Shown: positions 25,443 through 35,495, counted from the first letter of the stretch. The stretch: DNA of 64,000 bases from an uncultured Rhodoferax sp. (GCF_946221635.1 NZ_CAMIHB010000001.1:62001-126000); one strand, 5' to 3'. The notes: generated by a model not told the origin, from the sequence alone. Numbers and translations: made by a program.

Positions 25443-28253
25443 TTATACCGATGCGGGCGCCGCATCCATGCTGGCGCGCACCATGCGCTGCAACTGGGGC
25501 ACGCAGGAGCCGCAGTTGGTGCCGCACTTGAGCGTGCCTTGTAACGTGGCCAGGCGGTCCGCCGCAAAGCCGGTGCAGCCGGCCAGGGTCTCTCCGATGG
25601 CGGCGTCGGTCACGTTGAAGCAGGTGCACACCACCTTGCCGCGCGAGAGCACCGGCACGGGGGGCGTGGCACCGCCGGCGAGCAGGGCGCGGCCGTAGTT
25701 CTGCGCGGGCTGCTCGTCCTGCAGCAGGGTGCTCATCCAGCTCTGGGCGCGCGTGTCGCCGGCCAGCAGGAAGGCTTCCAGCGTGGCGTTGACGGTGTTG
25801 CGCTGCAGGCGCACGGCGCGGCGTTGGCCGCGCTTGGTGTCGGCGTAGCGCACCACGTCCGGCGCGTCGAGTTGCAGCAGGGCCTCGATGGCCTGCAGCA
25901 GTTCGTCCGGGGCAGCTTGCTGGTCGGCCGCGCGGAACAGCACGCCGCTGCGGCCATGGCCATCGGGCACGGCATTGCCAAAGGGCACGCAGCTGGCATA
26001 GGCAAAGCGCGCCATCAGGGCCTGCAGCTGGCCGCGGACCGCCAGCACGCGGTCTTCGGGCAGCCAGGCGATGGCCAGCAGGGTCCAGGGCATGTCGGCC
26101 TTGAGCACCTTGACGGCGGTGTGCTTGAACTCGGGTTGCTTGGAGTCCGGGCAGTAGACCGGTGTGGTCAGCGCGTTCACGCCGGCCAGGCGGGTACCGG
26201 TGGCGCTCACGCCGCTGAGGAATTCCTCGCCCCAGTGCATGGCCATGAAGACCTGGCTCAAGCCCACTTCGGTACTGGCCTGCACGGGCACCAGGATGGA
26301 GCCGCGCTTGCTGGTGACGTGCACCAGGTCGTTGTCGTGGATCTGGCGGCGCGCCATGTCCTGCGGGTGCATCTGGATGACGGGTTCGCGCACATGGCCG
26401 AACAGGCGACCCAGCGTGCCGGTGCGGCTCATGCCGTGCCACTGGTCGCGCAGGCGGCCGGTGGTCAGCGAGAAGGGGTAGCGCGCCTCGCGCGGCTCGG
26501 CCACGGGCAGGTAGGCGACGTCGGCAAAGCGCGCGCGGCCATCGGCGGTGGGGAAGATGCCGTCCTCATAGAGGCGCACCTTGCCGGTGCTTGCGCCCTC
26601 GGGCAGCGGCCATTGCTGGGGCTGGGCTTCGAGCATGGCGTAGCTCATGCCGGTGATGTCGAGGTCGCGGCCGCGCGTGGATTCACGGTGCTCGTTCCAC
26701 ACCGACTCGGCCGTGGGATAGGGGAACAGCGTGGGCTGTGCGGGTGTGCGGCCCAGAGCCTGCTCCAGGCGCTGCGCAAACTCAGTGGCAATGGCCCAGT
26801 CGTGGCGCGGGGCGGTGTCCGTCGCGCCGGGCGCGGGTACGGCGGCGCGTACGCGGGAGATGCGGCGCTCGCTGTTGGTGACCGTGCCTTCCTTCTCGCC
26901 CCAGGTGGTGGCAGGCAGCAGCAGGTCGGCGTAACGCGCGGTGGCGGTGGTGGCAAAGGCCTCCTGCAGCACGACGAATTCGGCGCGCTCCAGCGCACGG
27001 CGCACGGTGGCCTGGTCGGGCATGCTTTGCGCCGGGTTGGTGCAGGCAATCCACAGCGCTTTGATTTCGCCATCAGCCGCGGCCTGGAACATTTCCACGG
27101 CGGTTTTGCCGGGGTTGGACGGCACATCGGGCACGCCCCACAGCGCGGCCACTTCGGCGCGGTGCGCGGGGTTGGCCAGGTCGCGGTGGGCGCTGAGCAG
27201 GTTGGCCAGGCCGCCCACCTCACGCCCGCCCATGGCATTGGGCTGGCCGGTCAAGGAGAAGGGGCCGGCGCCCGGCATGCCGATCTGGCCGGTGGCCAGG
27301 TGCAGGTTGATGAGCGCCATGTTCTTGGCGGTGCCGGCGCTGGACTGGTTCAGGCCCTGGCAGTACAGGCTGAGCGTGGCATGGCTCTGCGCAAACAGGC
27401 GGGCGGCCTCGAACAGGTCTTCCTTGCGGATGCCGCAGGTCTGGGCCACGACCTCGGGCGTGCAGCCGCGCACCGTGGCCTTGAGGGCCTCGAAGCCGCT
27501 GGTGTGTTCGGCAATGAAGGCGGGGTTGGTCCAACCTTCCCACAGCATGAGGTGCAGCATGCCGTTGAACAGCATCACATCGGTGCCGGGCTGGATCTGC
27601 AGGAACAGGTCGGCCAGCTCCACGGTGTCGGTGCGGCGCACATCGGCCACCACGATCTTCATGCCGGGGTTCTTGCGCTTGGCATCCTCGATGCGGCGGA
27701 ACAGGATGGGGTGGGCGAAGGCGGTGTTGGAGCCGACGATGAACAGCGTCTGCGCGTGGTTCACATCGTCGTAGCAGGCCGGCGGGGCATCGGCCCCCAG
27801 TGTCTTCTTGTAGCCGGCCACGGCGCTGCTCATGCACAGGCGCGAGTTGGTGTCGATGTTGTTGGTGCCGACCAGGCCCTTGGCCAGCTTGTTGAAGACG
27901 TAGTAGTCCTCGGTGAGCAACTGGCCGCTCACATAAAAGCCCACGGCGTCGGGACCATGCGCACGGATGATGCGGGCGAACTGTTCGGTGGCCAGGTTCA
28001 GTGCGCCATCCCAGGAGACTGCTTGCGGCGCCTTGCCGCGTTGCAGGCGCTGCAGGGGCTGCAGCAGGCGCGTCTGCAGCGTGACCGGTGCGCTGGCTGT
28101 GAGGTGCAGCGTGCTGCCCTTGGAGCACAGGCGGCCGAAGTTGGCCGGGTGCTGCGGGTCGCCGCGCACGCCGGTGATCTGTGCACCCTGGGACTCGATG
28201 ATGACGCCACAGCCCACACCGCAGTAGGGGCAGGTGGAACGGGTTTCGGTCAT
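25443..28253 (-). CDS. nasA: Assimilatory nitrate reductase catalytic subunit
   Basis: 936 residues. Reduces nitrate to nitrite in the cytoplasm with Mo-bis-MGD. The N-terminal [4Fe-4S] ligands are C8, C11, C15 in CPYCGVGCG and a Cys in GRLCSKGS. Molybdopterin-binding blocks include FYVSGQLLTEDYY, NSRLCMSSAV and GMPGAGPFSLTGQPNAMGG. The C-terminus carries a BFD-like [2Fe-2S] domain (C876, C878, C914, C917), typical of single-subunit NasA that receives electrons from a separate reductase; none is encoded nearby. It sits 45 bp after nirD. Confidence 0.96.
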   Translation of the reverse strand: MTETRSTCPYCGVGCGVIIESQGAQITGVRGDPQHPANFGRLCSKGSTLHLTASAPVTLQTRLLQPLQRLQRGKAPQAVSWDGALNLATEQFARIIRAHGPDAVGFYVSGQLLTEDYYVFNKLAKGLVGTNNIDTNSRLCMSSAVAGYKKTLGADAPPACYDDVNHAQTLFIVGSNTAFAHPILFRRIEDAKRKNPGMKIVVADVRRTDTVELADLFLQIQPGTDVMLFNGMLHLMLWEGWTNPAFIAEHTSGFEALKATVRGCTPEVVAQTCGIRKEDLFEAARLFAQSHATLSLYCQGLNQSSAGTAKNMALINLHLATGQIGMPGAGPFSLTGQPNAMGGREVGGLANLLSAHRDLANPAHRAEVAALWGVPDVPSNPGKTAVEMFQAAADGEIKALWIACTNPAQSMPDQATVRRALERAEFVVLQEAFATTATARYADLLLPATTWGEKEGTVTNSERRISRVRAAVPAPGATDTAPRHDWAIATEFAQRLEQALGRTPAQPTLFPYPTAESVWNEHRESTRGRDLDITGMSYAMLEAQPQQWPLPEGASTGKVRLYEDGIFPTADGRARFADVAYLPVAEPREARYPFSLTTGRLRDQWHGMSRTGTLGRLFGHVREPVIQMHPQDMARRQIHDNDLVHVTSKRGSILVPVQASTEVGLSQVFMAMHWGEEFLSGVSATGTRLAGVNALTTPVYCPDSKQPEFKHTAVKVLKADMPWTLLAIAWLPEDRVLAVRGQLQALMARFAYASCVPFGNAVPDGHGRSGVLFRAADQQAAPDELLQAIEALLQLDAPDVVRYADTKRGQRRAVRLQRNTVNATLEAFLLAGDTRAQSWMSTLLQDEQPAQNYGRALLAGGATPPVPVLSRGKVVCTCFNVTDAAIGETLAGCTGFAADRLATLQGTLKCGTNCGSCVPQLQRMVRASMDAAPASV

Positions 28254-28298
28254 GCTTGCGGCTCTTTCAGCTGGTCTGTCAGGGGTGGGGAATGGCGT

Positions 28299-28682
28299 TC
28301 AGGCGGCAGCGCGGCGGCGTGCGGGGCCAGCGATGGGGCGCACCAGGTCGGTGGCGTGGCCCTGCAGCTCGGCGGTCTTCAGGTAGACCTGATCGCCATC
28401 GAGCTTGACCTCGAAGCGCGGTGTGCAGCCTTCGTCGGGCGCGGCGGCCTGGCCGTCGCACAGACCGATGGTCCAGTTGTGCAGCGGGCAGGCCACGCTG
28501 GTGCCGAACACAATGCCCTGGCTCAGCGGGCCCCCCTTGTGGGGGCAGCGGTCCAGCAGCGCGAAGATTTCGTTCTCGGTGTTGCGGAACACGGCCACGT
28601 CCAGCCCCTGCGCGCGTTCCACACGGCGCGAGCCCAGCACGGGGATGTCATCGATCTTGCAGACGAGGGTCCATTCAGTCAT
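28299..28682 (-). CDS. nirD: Nitrite reductase small subunit
   Basis: 127 residues, partner of NirB in NAD(P)H-dependent reduction of nitrite to ammonium. Rieske-like fold with all four cluster ligands present: C46/H48 in CPHKGG and C65/H68 in CPLHNW, whereas some NirD proteins lack them. ATG 28682 follows an AGGAAG site. Unusually it is separated from nirB by a PilJ-type gene. An Ala/Arg-rich tail ends the protein. Confidence 0.95.
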   Translation of the reverse strand: MTEWTLVCKIDDIPVLGSRRVERAQGLDVAVFRNTENEIFALLDRCPHKGGPLSQGIVFGTSVACPLHNWTIGLCDGQAAAPDEGCTPRFEVKLDGDQVYLKTAELQGHATDLVRPIAGPARRRAAA

Positions 28683-28697
28683 TTTGTTCTTCCTAAT

Positions 28698-28750
28698 GCT
28701 ACTATTTTGATAGCTGCTTGCGCAATATTGATGGGGGTTTGAGGCCTTTT
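28698..28750 (+). repeat. Dispersed repeat, copy 6 (intergenic, nirD 5' side)
   Basis: Best-preserved form: GCTACTATTTTGATAGCTGC, then TTGCGCAATATTGATGGGGG and TTTGAGGCC. It occupies most of the 77-bp gap between the PilJ gene and nirD. Confidence 0.8.
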
Positions 28751-28759
28751 TATCCAGTA

Positions 28760-29551
28760 TCAGGCCTTGAGCGAGGAGTACAGGCCGGTGACCCGGTCCA
28801 TGACCGCGAGCAGGTTCTCGCTGCTGATGAACACGTCGGCCATGGGCTTGGGGCGCTGCGCGCCTTCCTGCAACTGCTTGAGGGCCATGTCAAAGAACAC
28901 CCACTGCGCGTCGGCGAGCTTGAGTTCTTCCTGGATGCGCAGCGTGGCCTCGGGGGCATTGCGCAGCAGCTCCATGGCGGCGGTGAATTCGCCGCGCGCC
29001 TTGGCAATCTCGGCCGATGCCGTGCTGGCGTCCACCGGCAGCGTGGCAGCCAGGTAGAACTTGGCCATGCGCTGGGTCAGCATGCGCTGGCGCCCGGCCA
29101 CGTTGACCAGCTTGCCCAGCGGCTTGGACAGTGCGGCCTCGAACTGCTGCGTGCCCTGGTGCGCCAGGGACAGCACCTTGGCGTCGAGCTGCAGCAGGGC
29201 GGCTGCCGTCTCGCGCGAGGGCGCCTTGCCTACCAGTGCGCTCTTGAACTCGCCCCAGGCTGCGTCGAGCTTGCCGTAAGTGGCCTGCAGATCGGGCGTG
29301 GGGGCGAAGCCCTTGAGCTCGGTGAGTTGGCGGTCAAACAGGGCCAGGGACTTGTCCAGCACGATTTGCGCGCTGGTTTTCTCCACATTGAGCAGCAGGG
29401 CCAACCAGGCCTTGCCCATGCGCTGGCTCAGCATGCGCTGGCGCCCGGCCTTGTTGATGGCGTCGCTCAGGTCGGCCACCTGGGCGTGCGCCGGCAAGGC
29501 CAGGCCCAGCGTGCCGGCCGCTGCCGCAGTGATCAGGGTACGGCGTTGCAT
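28760..29551 (-). CDS. Exported PilJ-type protein, candidate periplasmic nitrate/nitrite sensor
   Basis: 263 residues from ATG 29551. The N-terminus MQRRTLITAAAAGTLGLA ending in PAHA-Q is a signal peptide (an RR pair leaves Tat export possible). The mature part has two PilJ N-terminal motifs, AGRQRMLSQRMGKA and VAGRQRMLTQRMAKF, so it is a tandem of two four-helix-type units like the NarX/PilJ sensor module, with no transmembrane or output domain. It lies between nirB (10 bp) and nirD (77 bp), so it is produced with nitrite reductase. Inferred role: periplasmic nitrate/nitrite binding, perhaps feeding a membrane partner. Confidence 0.8.
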   Translation of the reverse strand: MQRRTLITAAAAGTLGLALPAHAQVADLSDAINKAGRQRMLSQRMGKAWLALLLNVEKTSAQIVLDKSLALFDRQLTELKGFAPTPDLQATYGKLDAAWGEFKSALVGKAPSRETAAALLQLDAKVLSLAHQGTQQFEAALSKPLGKLVNVAGRQRMLTQRMAKFYLAATLPVDASTASAEIAKARGEFTAAMELLRNAPEATLRIQEELKLADAQWVFFDMALKQLQEGAQRPKPMADVFISSENLLAVMDRVTGLYSSLKA

Positions 29552-29561
29552 GGCGGCGGCC

Positions 29562-32000
29562 TCAGGCGTTGACGGGGCTGAACTGGCGGGTGTCGACCTG
29601 TGCGTCCTGGAAGTCGAACCACGGGTCGGGCTCGCCGTCCAGTGCGAACAGCAGCTCCTCATTCAAGGCCTTGCGGCCTTCGGCATCGTCCAGGATGCGC
29701 TTCTTCACGTAGTCCAGGCCCACACGGCTCACATAGTGCACGGTGCGCTCCAGGTACCAGCCCTCCTTGCGGTAGAGCTGCATGAAGGCGCCGGTGTACT
29801 CCAGCACTTCTTCCGCGGTCTTGAGCTTGACTAGGAAATGCGCCACCTCGGTCTTGATGCCGCCGTTGCCGGCGATGTACATCTCCCAGCCGCTGTCCAC
29901 ACCGATGATGCCCACGTCCTTGATGCCGGCCTCCGCGCAGTTGCGCGGGCAGCCGGACACGGCGTACTTGACCTTGTGCGGTGCATACATGCGCCAGTGC
30001 GCGCGCTCCAGGTCTTTGCCCATCTGCGTGCTGTCCTGCGTGCCCATGCGGCACCATTCGCTGCCCACGCAGGTCTTCACCGTGCGCAGGGCCTTGGCGT
30101 AGGCGTGGCCGCTGGGCATGCCGATGTCTTTCCACACCGCCTGCAGGTCTTCCTTCTTCACGCCCAGCAGGTCGATGCGCTGGCCGCCGGTGACCTTGAC
30201 GGTGGGGATCTTGAACTTGTCCACCGCGTCCGCAATGCGGCGCAGCTCGTCGGCCGTGGTCTCGCCGCCCCACATGCGCGGGATGACGGAGTAGGTGCCG
30301 TCCTTCTGGATGTTGGCGTGGCTGCGCTCGTTGATGAAGCGGCTTTGCGGGTCGTCCTTGGCCTCCTTGGGCCAGCTGGAGATCAGGTAGTAGTTCAGCG
30401 CAGGGCGGCAGCTGGAGCAGCCGTTGGGCGTCTTCCAGCCCATGCCCTGTTGCACCTGGGCGATGGTGAGGAATTTTTCCTTGAAGATGGCGTCGCGCAC
30501 TTCCTGGTGGCTGTGTTCGGTGCAGCTGCACATGGCCTTCTTCTTGGGCGTGGCGGAGTAGTCGCCGCCGGCGGTGAACATGATGATCTGCTCCACCAGG
30601 CCGGTGCAGGAACCGCAGGAGGCGCTGGCCTTGGTGTGCTTCTTCACTTCGTCCAGGGTGAACAGGCCCTTTTCCTTGATGGCCTTGCAGATGGTGCCCT
30701 TGCTCACGCCGTTGCAGCCGCAGACCTCGTCGCTGTCGGCCATGGCGGCCGCCTTGTTCTGGCCCTGGTGGCCCACGTCGCCGATGTTGGAGCCGGCTTC
30801 GCCAAACATCAGCTTGTCGCGGATGTCGGCAATGCTGCGGCCTTCGCGCAGCAGCTTGAAGTACCAGCTGCCGTCCACGGTGTCGCCGTACATGCAGGCG
30901 CCGATGAGCTTGTCGTCCTGGATCACCAGCTTCTTGTAGACACCGCCAAAGGGGTCGCTCATCACGATTTCTTCGGTACCTTCACCGCCCGTGAAGTTGC
31001 CGGCGGAGAACAGGTCGATGCCGGTGACCTTGAGCTTGGTGGAGGTGAGCGAACCCTGGTAGCGACCGATGCCGTACATGGCCAGGTGGTTGGCGGCCAC
31101 CTTGGCCTGCTCGAACAGCGGCGCCACCAGACCGTAGGCAATGCCGCGGTGGGCGGCGCACTCGCCCACGCTGTAGATGCGGGCGTCGGTCACGGTCTGC
31201 ATGGTGTCGGTCACCACAATGCCGCGGTCCACATGCAGGCGCATGCTTTGCGCCAGCTCGGTGTTGGGGCGGATGCCCACGGCCATGACCACCAGATCGG
31301 CCGGGACTTCGGTGCCGTCCTTGAACTTGATGGCCTTGACGCGGCCATCCTCGCCGCCCACCAGCTCCTGCGTCTGCGCGCCCATGAGGAAGTTCAGGCC
31401 ACGCTCTTCCAGCGACTTCTGCAGCAGGCCGCCGGCCACGGTATCGAGCTGGCGCTCCATCAGCGTGGGTTGCACGTGGACCACGCTCACGCTCATGCCG
31501 CGCAGCATCAGGCCGTTGGCCGCTTCCAGGCCCAAGAGGCCGCCGCCGATGACCACGGCGTGCTTGTACTTGGTGGCCGCCTCGATCATGGCGTTGGTGT
31601 CGGCAATGTCGCGGTAGGCGATCACGCCCTGCAGGTCCTTGCCGGGGATGGGCAGGATGAAGGGGTTGGAGCCGGTGCACAGCAGCAGGCGGTCGTATTC
31701 GGCTTCGGTGCCATCGGCGGCGCGCACGATGCGCTTGACGCGGTCCACCTCGACCACCTTCTTGCCGGCGTGCAGGGTGATGTGGTTCTCGGCGTACCAC
31801 TCGAAGGAGTTCAGCACGATCTCGTCGAGCGTCTGCTCGCCGGCCAGCACGGGCGAGAGCAGGATGCGGTTGTAGTTGGGGTGGGGCTCGGCGCCAAAGA
31901 CGGTGATGTCGTACAGGTCGGGCGCGACCTTGAGCAGTTCCTCAATGGTGCGCACACCGGCCATGCCGTTGCCAATCATTACCAGTTTCGATTTTTTCAT
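29562..32000 (-). CDS. nirB: Nitrite reductase [NAD(P)H] large subunit
   Basis: 812 residues from ATG 32000, which has GGAG at a suitable distance. Six-electron reduction of nitrite to ammonium. Order: FAD/NAD domain (KLVMIGNGMAG, later VIGGGLLGLEAANGL), two BFD-like [2Fe-2S] units (CGCNGVSKG with CGSCTG; CSCTEHSHQ with GCSSCRP), then the siroheme/[4Fe-4S] half with CVGSEWC and GCPRNCAEAG ligands. First gene of the nirB-PilJ-nirD-nasA-ybiB-cobA unit. Its leader has a sigma-54 promoter and ANTAR-type hairpins. Confidence 0.97.
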   Translation of the reverse strand: MKKSKLVMIGNGMAGVRTIEELLKVAPDLYDITVFGAEPHPNYNRILLSPVLAGEQTLDEIVLNSFEWYAENHITLHAGKKVVEVDRVKRIVRAADGTEAEYDRLLLCTGSNPFILPIPGKDLQGVIAYRDIADTNAMIEAATKYKHAVVIGGGLLGLEAANGLMLRGMSVSVVHVQPTLMERQLDTVAGGLLQKSLEERGLNFLMGAQTQELVGGEDGRVKAIKFKDGTEVPADLVVMAVGIRPNTELAQSMRLHVDRGIVVTDTMQTVTDARIYSVGECAAHRGIAYGLVAPLFEQAKVAANHLAMYGIGRYQGSLTSTKLKVTGIDLFSAGNFTGGEGTEEIVMSDPFGGVYKKLVIQDDKLIGACMYGDTVDGSWYFKLLREGRSIADIRDKLMFGEAGSNIGDVGHQGQNKAAAMADSDEVCGCNGVSKGTICKAIKEKGLFTLDEVKKHTKASASCGSCTGLVEQIIMFTAGGDYSATPKKKAMCSCTEHSHQEVRDAIFKEKFLTIAQVQQGMGWKTPNGCSSCRPALNYYLISSWPKEAKDDPQSRFINERSHANIQKDGTYSVIPRMWGGETTADELRRIADAVDKFKIPTVKVTGGQRIDLLGVKKEDLQAVWKDIGMPSGHAYAKALRTVKTCVGSEWCRMGTQDSTQMGKDLERAHWRMYAPHKVKYAVSGCPRNCAEAGIKDVGIIGVDSGWEMYIAGNGGIKTEVAHFLVKLKTAEEVLEYTGAFMQLYRKEGWYLERTVHYVSRVGLDYVKKRILDDAEGRKALNEELLFALDGEPDPWFDFQDAQVDTRQFSPVNA

Positions 32001-32076
32001 AGTCGCCACTCCAAAGAACGAGACGGATAGGGATGTGGCAGGGCCACATGCCGAAAATTAGGGGGTAGAGGAGATC

Positions 32077-32097
32077 TGCGCCTCATGCCAAGGCGCA
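32077..32097 (-). terminator. Candidate attenuator hairpin in nirB leader
   Basis: TGCGCCT-TGGCATG-AGGCGCA forms a 7-bp stem in the nirB leader downstream of the two hexaloop hairpins. The following sequence is C/T-rich, not a clean T run, so terminator function is tentative. Confidence 0.45.
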
Positions 32098-32128
32098 CCA
32101 GCAAGCACTGGCGTTGGACAGACTGCAA

Positions 32129-32194
32129 CTGCGCGACGTCGTTGTGCACAGAACTGCTCAGGCTGCCATCTCGTTTGGGCGCGTCGTTGCGCCC
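32129..32194 (-). promoter_or_regulatory. ANTAR-type dual hexaloop RNA motif, nirB leader
   Basis: First hairpin (32177-32194): GGGCGC-AACGAC-GCGCCC, a perfect 6-bp stem with a 6-nt loop. Second hairpin (32129-32151): CTGTGCAC-AACGAC-GT, a bulged C, then GCGCAG, with the identical hexaloop. A at loop position 1 and G at position 4 are the conserved ANTAR-contact bases. The first stem starts about 2 nt from the predicted transcription start. Binding by an ANTAR protein (NasT or the fusion at 32334) would favour read-through into nirB. Confidence 0.75.
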
Positions 32195-32205
32195 GCAGTC
32201 TCTTT

Positions 32206-32223
32206 ATGCAAGAGCTGTGCCAT
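32206..32223 (-). promoter_or_regulatory. Sigma-54 promoter of the nirB operon
   Basis: The minus strand reads TGGCAC-AGCTC-TTGCAT, a complete match to the -24/-12 consensus. The predicted start is near 32195, giving a leader of about 195 nt. This divergent 333-bp intergenic region (32001-32333) holds this promoter, its leader and the plus-strand promoter of the ANTAR fusion gene. Confidence 0.85.
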
Positions 32224-32261
32224 ATGATTCGCAGCCTGCTGGCGGTCTGGCCGGGGCGGGG

Positions 32262-32280
32262 TGTGGCGCGTACATTGCGT
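32262..32280 (+). promoter_or_regulatory. Sigma-54-type promoter of the ANTAR-PilJ gene
   Basis: TGGCGC-GTACA-TTGCGT at 32264-32280 differs from consensus TGGCAC-N5-TTGC at one position. Start ATG 32334 is about 45 nt downstream of the expected transcription start. Back to back with the nirB promoter, 40 bp apart. Confidence 0.55.
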
Positions 32281-32333
32281 CTGTCTCCGGCCTGTTCCAA
32301 CCCCCGGTTTTCCCAAGCAAAATCACGCCTTCC

Positions 32334-33629
32334 ATGACTTCTGCCCTGCTTTGCATCGACCGTCCCCTGAGCGTTCCCACGCTGGCCGCAGACCTGCAGG
32401 CCGCGGGCATTGCGCTGCTCGGCACGGTGCAGGGCTGCAGCAAGTTGGTGCAGGCCGCGGTGCTGCACGCACCAGATGTGGTGGTCTGCGACCTGGCCCA
32501 GCCCGGCGCCCAGTGGTTCGCCGCGCTGTACCTGCTGGGCCAGACCGCGCCCTGTCCCCTGCTGGTGTTCACCAATGACACCGATGCGGACCACATCGTC
32601 AAGGCGGCCGAGGCCGGCATCCATGCCTATGTGGTGCAGGGCTATGGCCCGGCGCGCCTGCGCAGCCTGATCCATCTGGCGCAGGCCCGCTTCAAGGTGG
32701 CCGAACAGCAGCGCCAGGCGTTTGAAGAAGTGTCCGTGCGGCTGGAGGAGCGCAAGGTGGTGGACCGCGCCAAAGGCATCCTCATGCGGGCCCAGAGCCT
32801 GTCGGACGATGATGCCTTCCGCACCCTGCGCTCTGCGGCCATGAGCAGCAACCAGCGCATGGGCCAGCTTTCGCAGCACATCATCCAGTCGGCCCACTTT
32901 GCCGAGGCGGTCAACCGCTCGGGCCAGCTGCGCATGCTGTCGCAGCGCCTGGTCAAGCTGCATCTGCTGCAGACCCTGGGCGTGCAGCCCGCCGAGCACG
33001 CGGCGCTGCTGCAGGCCTCGGTGCAGTGGGTGGACGGCAACTTCGCCCTGCTGCGGCGCAATCTGTCCCAGCCTACCTATGGCGACCTGCTGGAGCAGGT
33101 CGCCCAGACCTGGGAGCAGCTCAAGGCCTCCCTGGCCCAGGGCAGTGCGACCGTGGTGGAACAACAGGCCGAGGCCCTGCTGCAGGGTGCCGAGCGCCTC
33201 ACCGGCAGCCTGGAGCGCTCGGGCGCCGCGGCGCCGCTGCATGTGCTGAACCTGGCCGGGCGCCAGCGCATGCTGTCACAGCGCTTCAGCAAGTACGCCT
33301 TGCTGGCCCTGGCGGGCGAAGAGGTCGTGCTGGCCCAAAGCGGCATGGAGGCGGCCCGCCGCGAGTTCGAGGAGGCGCTGACCTATCTCAACGGCATTCC
33401 GCTGAGCACTCCCGATATCCATGGCGCCCTGGGCGCGGCGGGGGTGGCCTGGCTGCAGATGGTGGCCGCCGCGCAGGAGGCACCGCGCCTGGCGGGGGCG
33501 GCCCGCAGCGCGCGCCTGCAAGCGCTGGCTGCGGGCAGCGAAACCCTGCTGGGCCTGTTCGAGCAGCTCAGCACCCATTACGAGCACAGCATGCAAATGC
33601 TCATGGGGCAGGACAAAACCAAGGGTTAA
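32334..33629 (+). CDS. Receiver-like/ANTAR/double PilJ fusion regulator
   Basis: 431 residues from ATG 32334. Residues 5-120 resemble the pseudo-receiver of NasT (D53 in VVVCDLAQPG, LLVFTNDTDADH). About 132-188 is an ANTAR RNA-binding domain (ERKVVDRAKGILMRAQ, AFRTLRSAAM). The rest contains two PilJ/P-box-like motifs, SGQLRMLSQR (196-205) and AGRQRMLSQR (308-317), within helical bundles. No membrane segment, so a cytoplasmic nitrate/nitrite sensor fused directly to an antiterminator, analogous in logic to NasR (NIT-ANTAR) but different in make-up. Divergent from nirB, with its own sigma-54-type promoter. Confidence 0.8.
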   Translation: MTSALLCIDRPLSVPTLAADLQAAGIALLGTVQGCSKLVQAAVLHAPDVVVCDLAQPGAQWFAALYLLGQTAPCPLLVFTNDTDADHIVKAAEAGIHAYVVQGYGPARLRSLIHLAQARFKVAEQQRQAFEEVSVRLEERKVVDRAKGILMRAQSLSDDDAFRTLRSAAMSSNQRMGQLSQHIIQSAHFAEAVNRSGQLRMLSQRLVKLHLLQTLGVQPAEHAALLQASVQWVDGNFALLRRNLSQPTYGDLLEQVAQTWEQLKASLAQGSATVVEQQAEALLQGAERLTGSLERSGAAAPLHVLNLAGRQRMLSQRFSKYALLALAGEEVVLAQSGMEAARREFEEALTYLNGIPLSTPDIHGALGAAGVAWLQMVAAAQEAPRLAGAARSARLQALAAGSETLLGLFEQLSTHYEHSMQMLMGQDKTKG

Positions 33630-33661
33630 CCCGCACTTCTTTGGTGCAAAAAGGCATGCAC

Positions 33662-33679
33662 CAGGCACCGAACTTGCAT
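33662..33679 (+). promoter_or_regulatory. Sigma-54-type promoter at the PP2C-kinase start
   Basis: AGGCAC-CGAAC-TTGCAT matches the -24/-12 consensus except for the first T. The expected transcription start falls at or within 1-2 nt of the ATG at 33690, implying a leaderless mRNA. Confidence 0.55.
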
Positions 33680-33689
33680 ATCTTGGTGC

Positions 33690-35495
<1,806 letters not shown>

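Noticed and set aside
25824..28742. 972-codon open frame antisense to nasA and nirD
   Set aside because: Composition artefact: Gly/Ala/His/Gln-rich with no recognisable motif, opposite strongly supported genes. High-GC codon bias keeps antisense frames open.
29838..32030. 730-codon open frame antisense to nirB
   Set aside because: Same artefact; nirB on the other strand has all cofactor motifs.
33641..33662. Inverted GGTGCA...TGCACC upstream of the kinase as an NtrC site
   Set aside because: Half-sites have the opposite arrangement and spacing to TGCACY-N5-GGTGCA, and it overlaps the promoter; not called as an enhancer.
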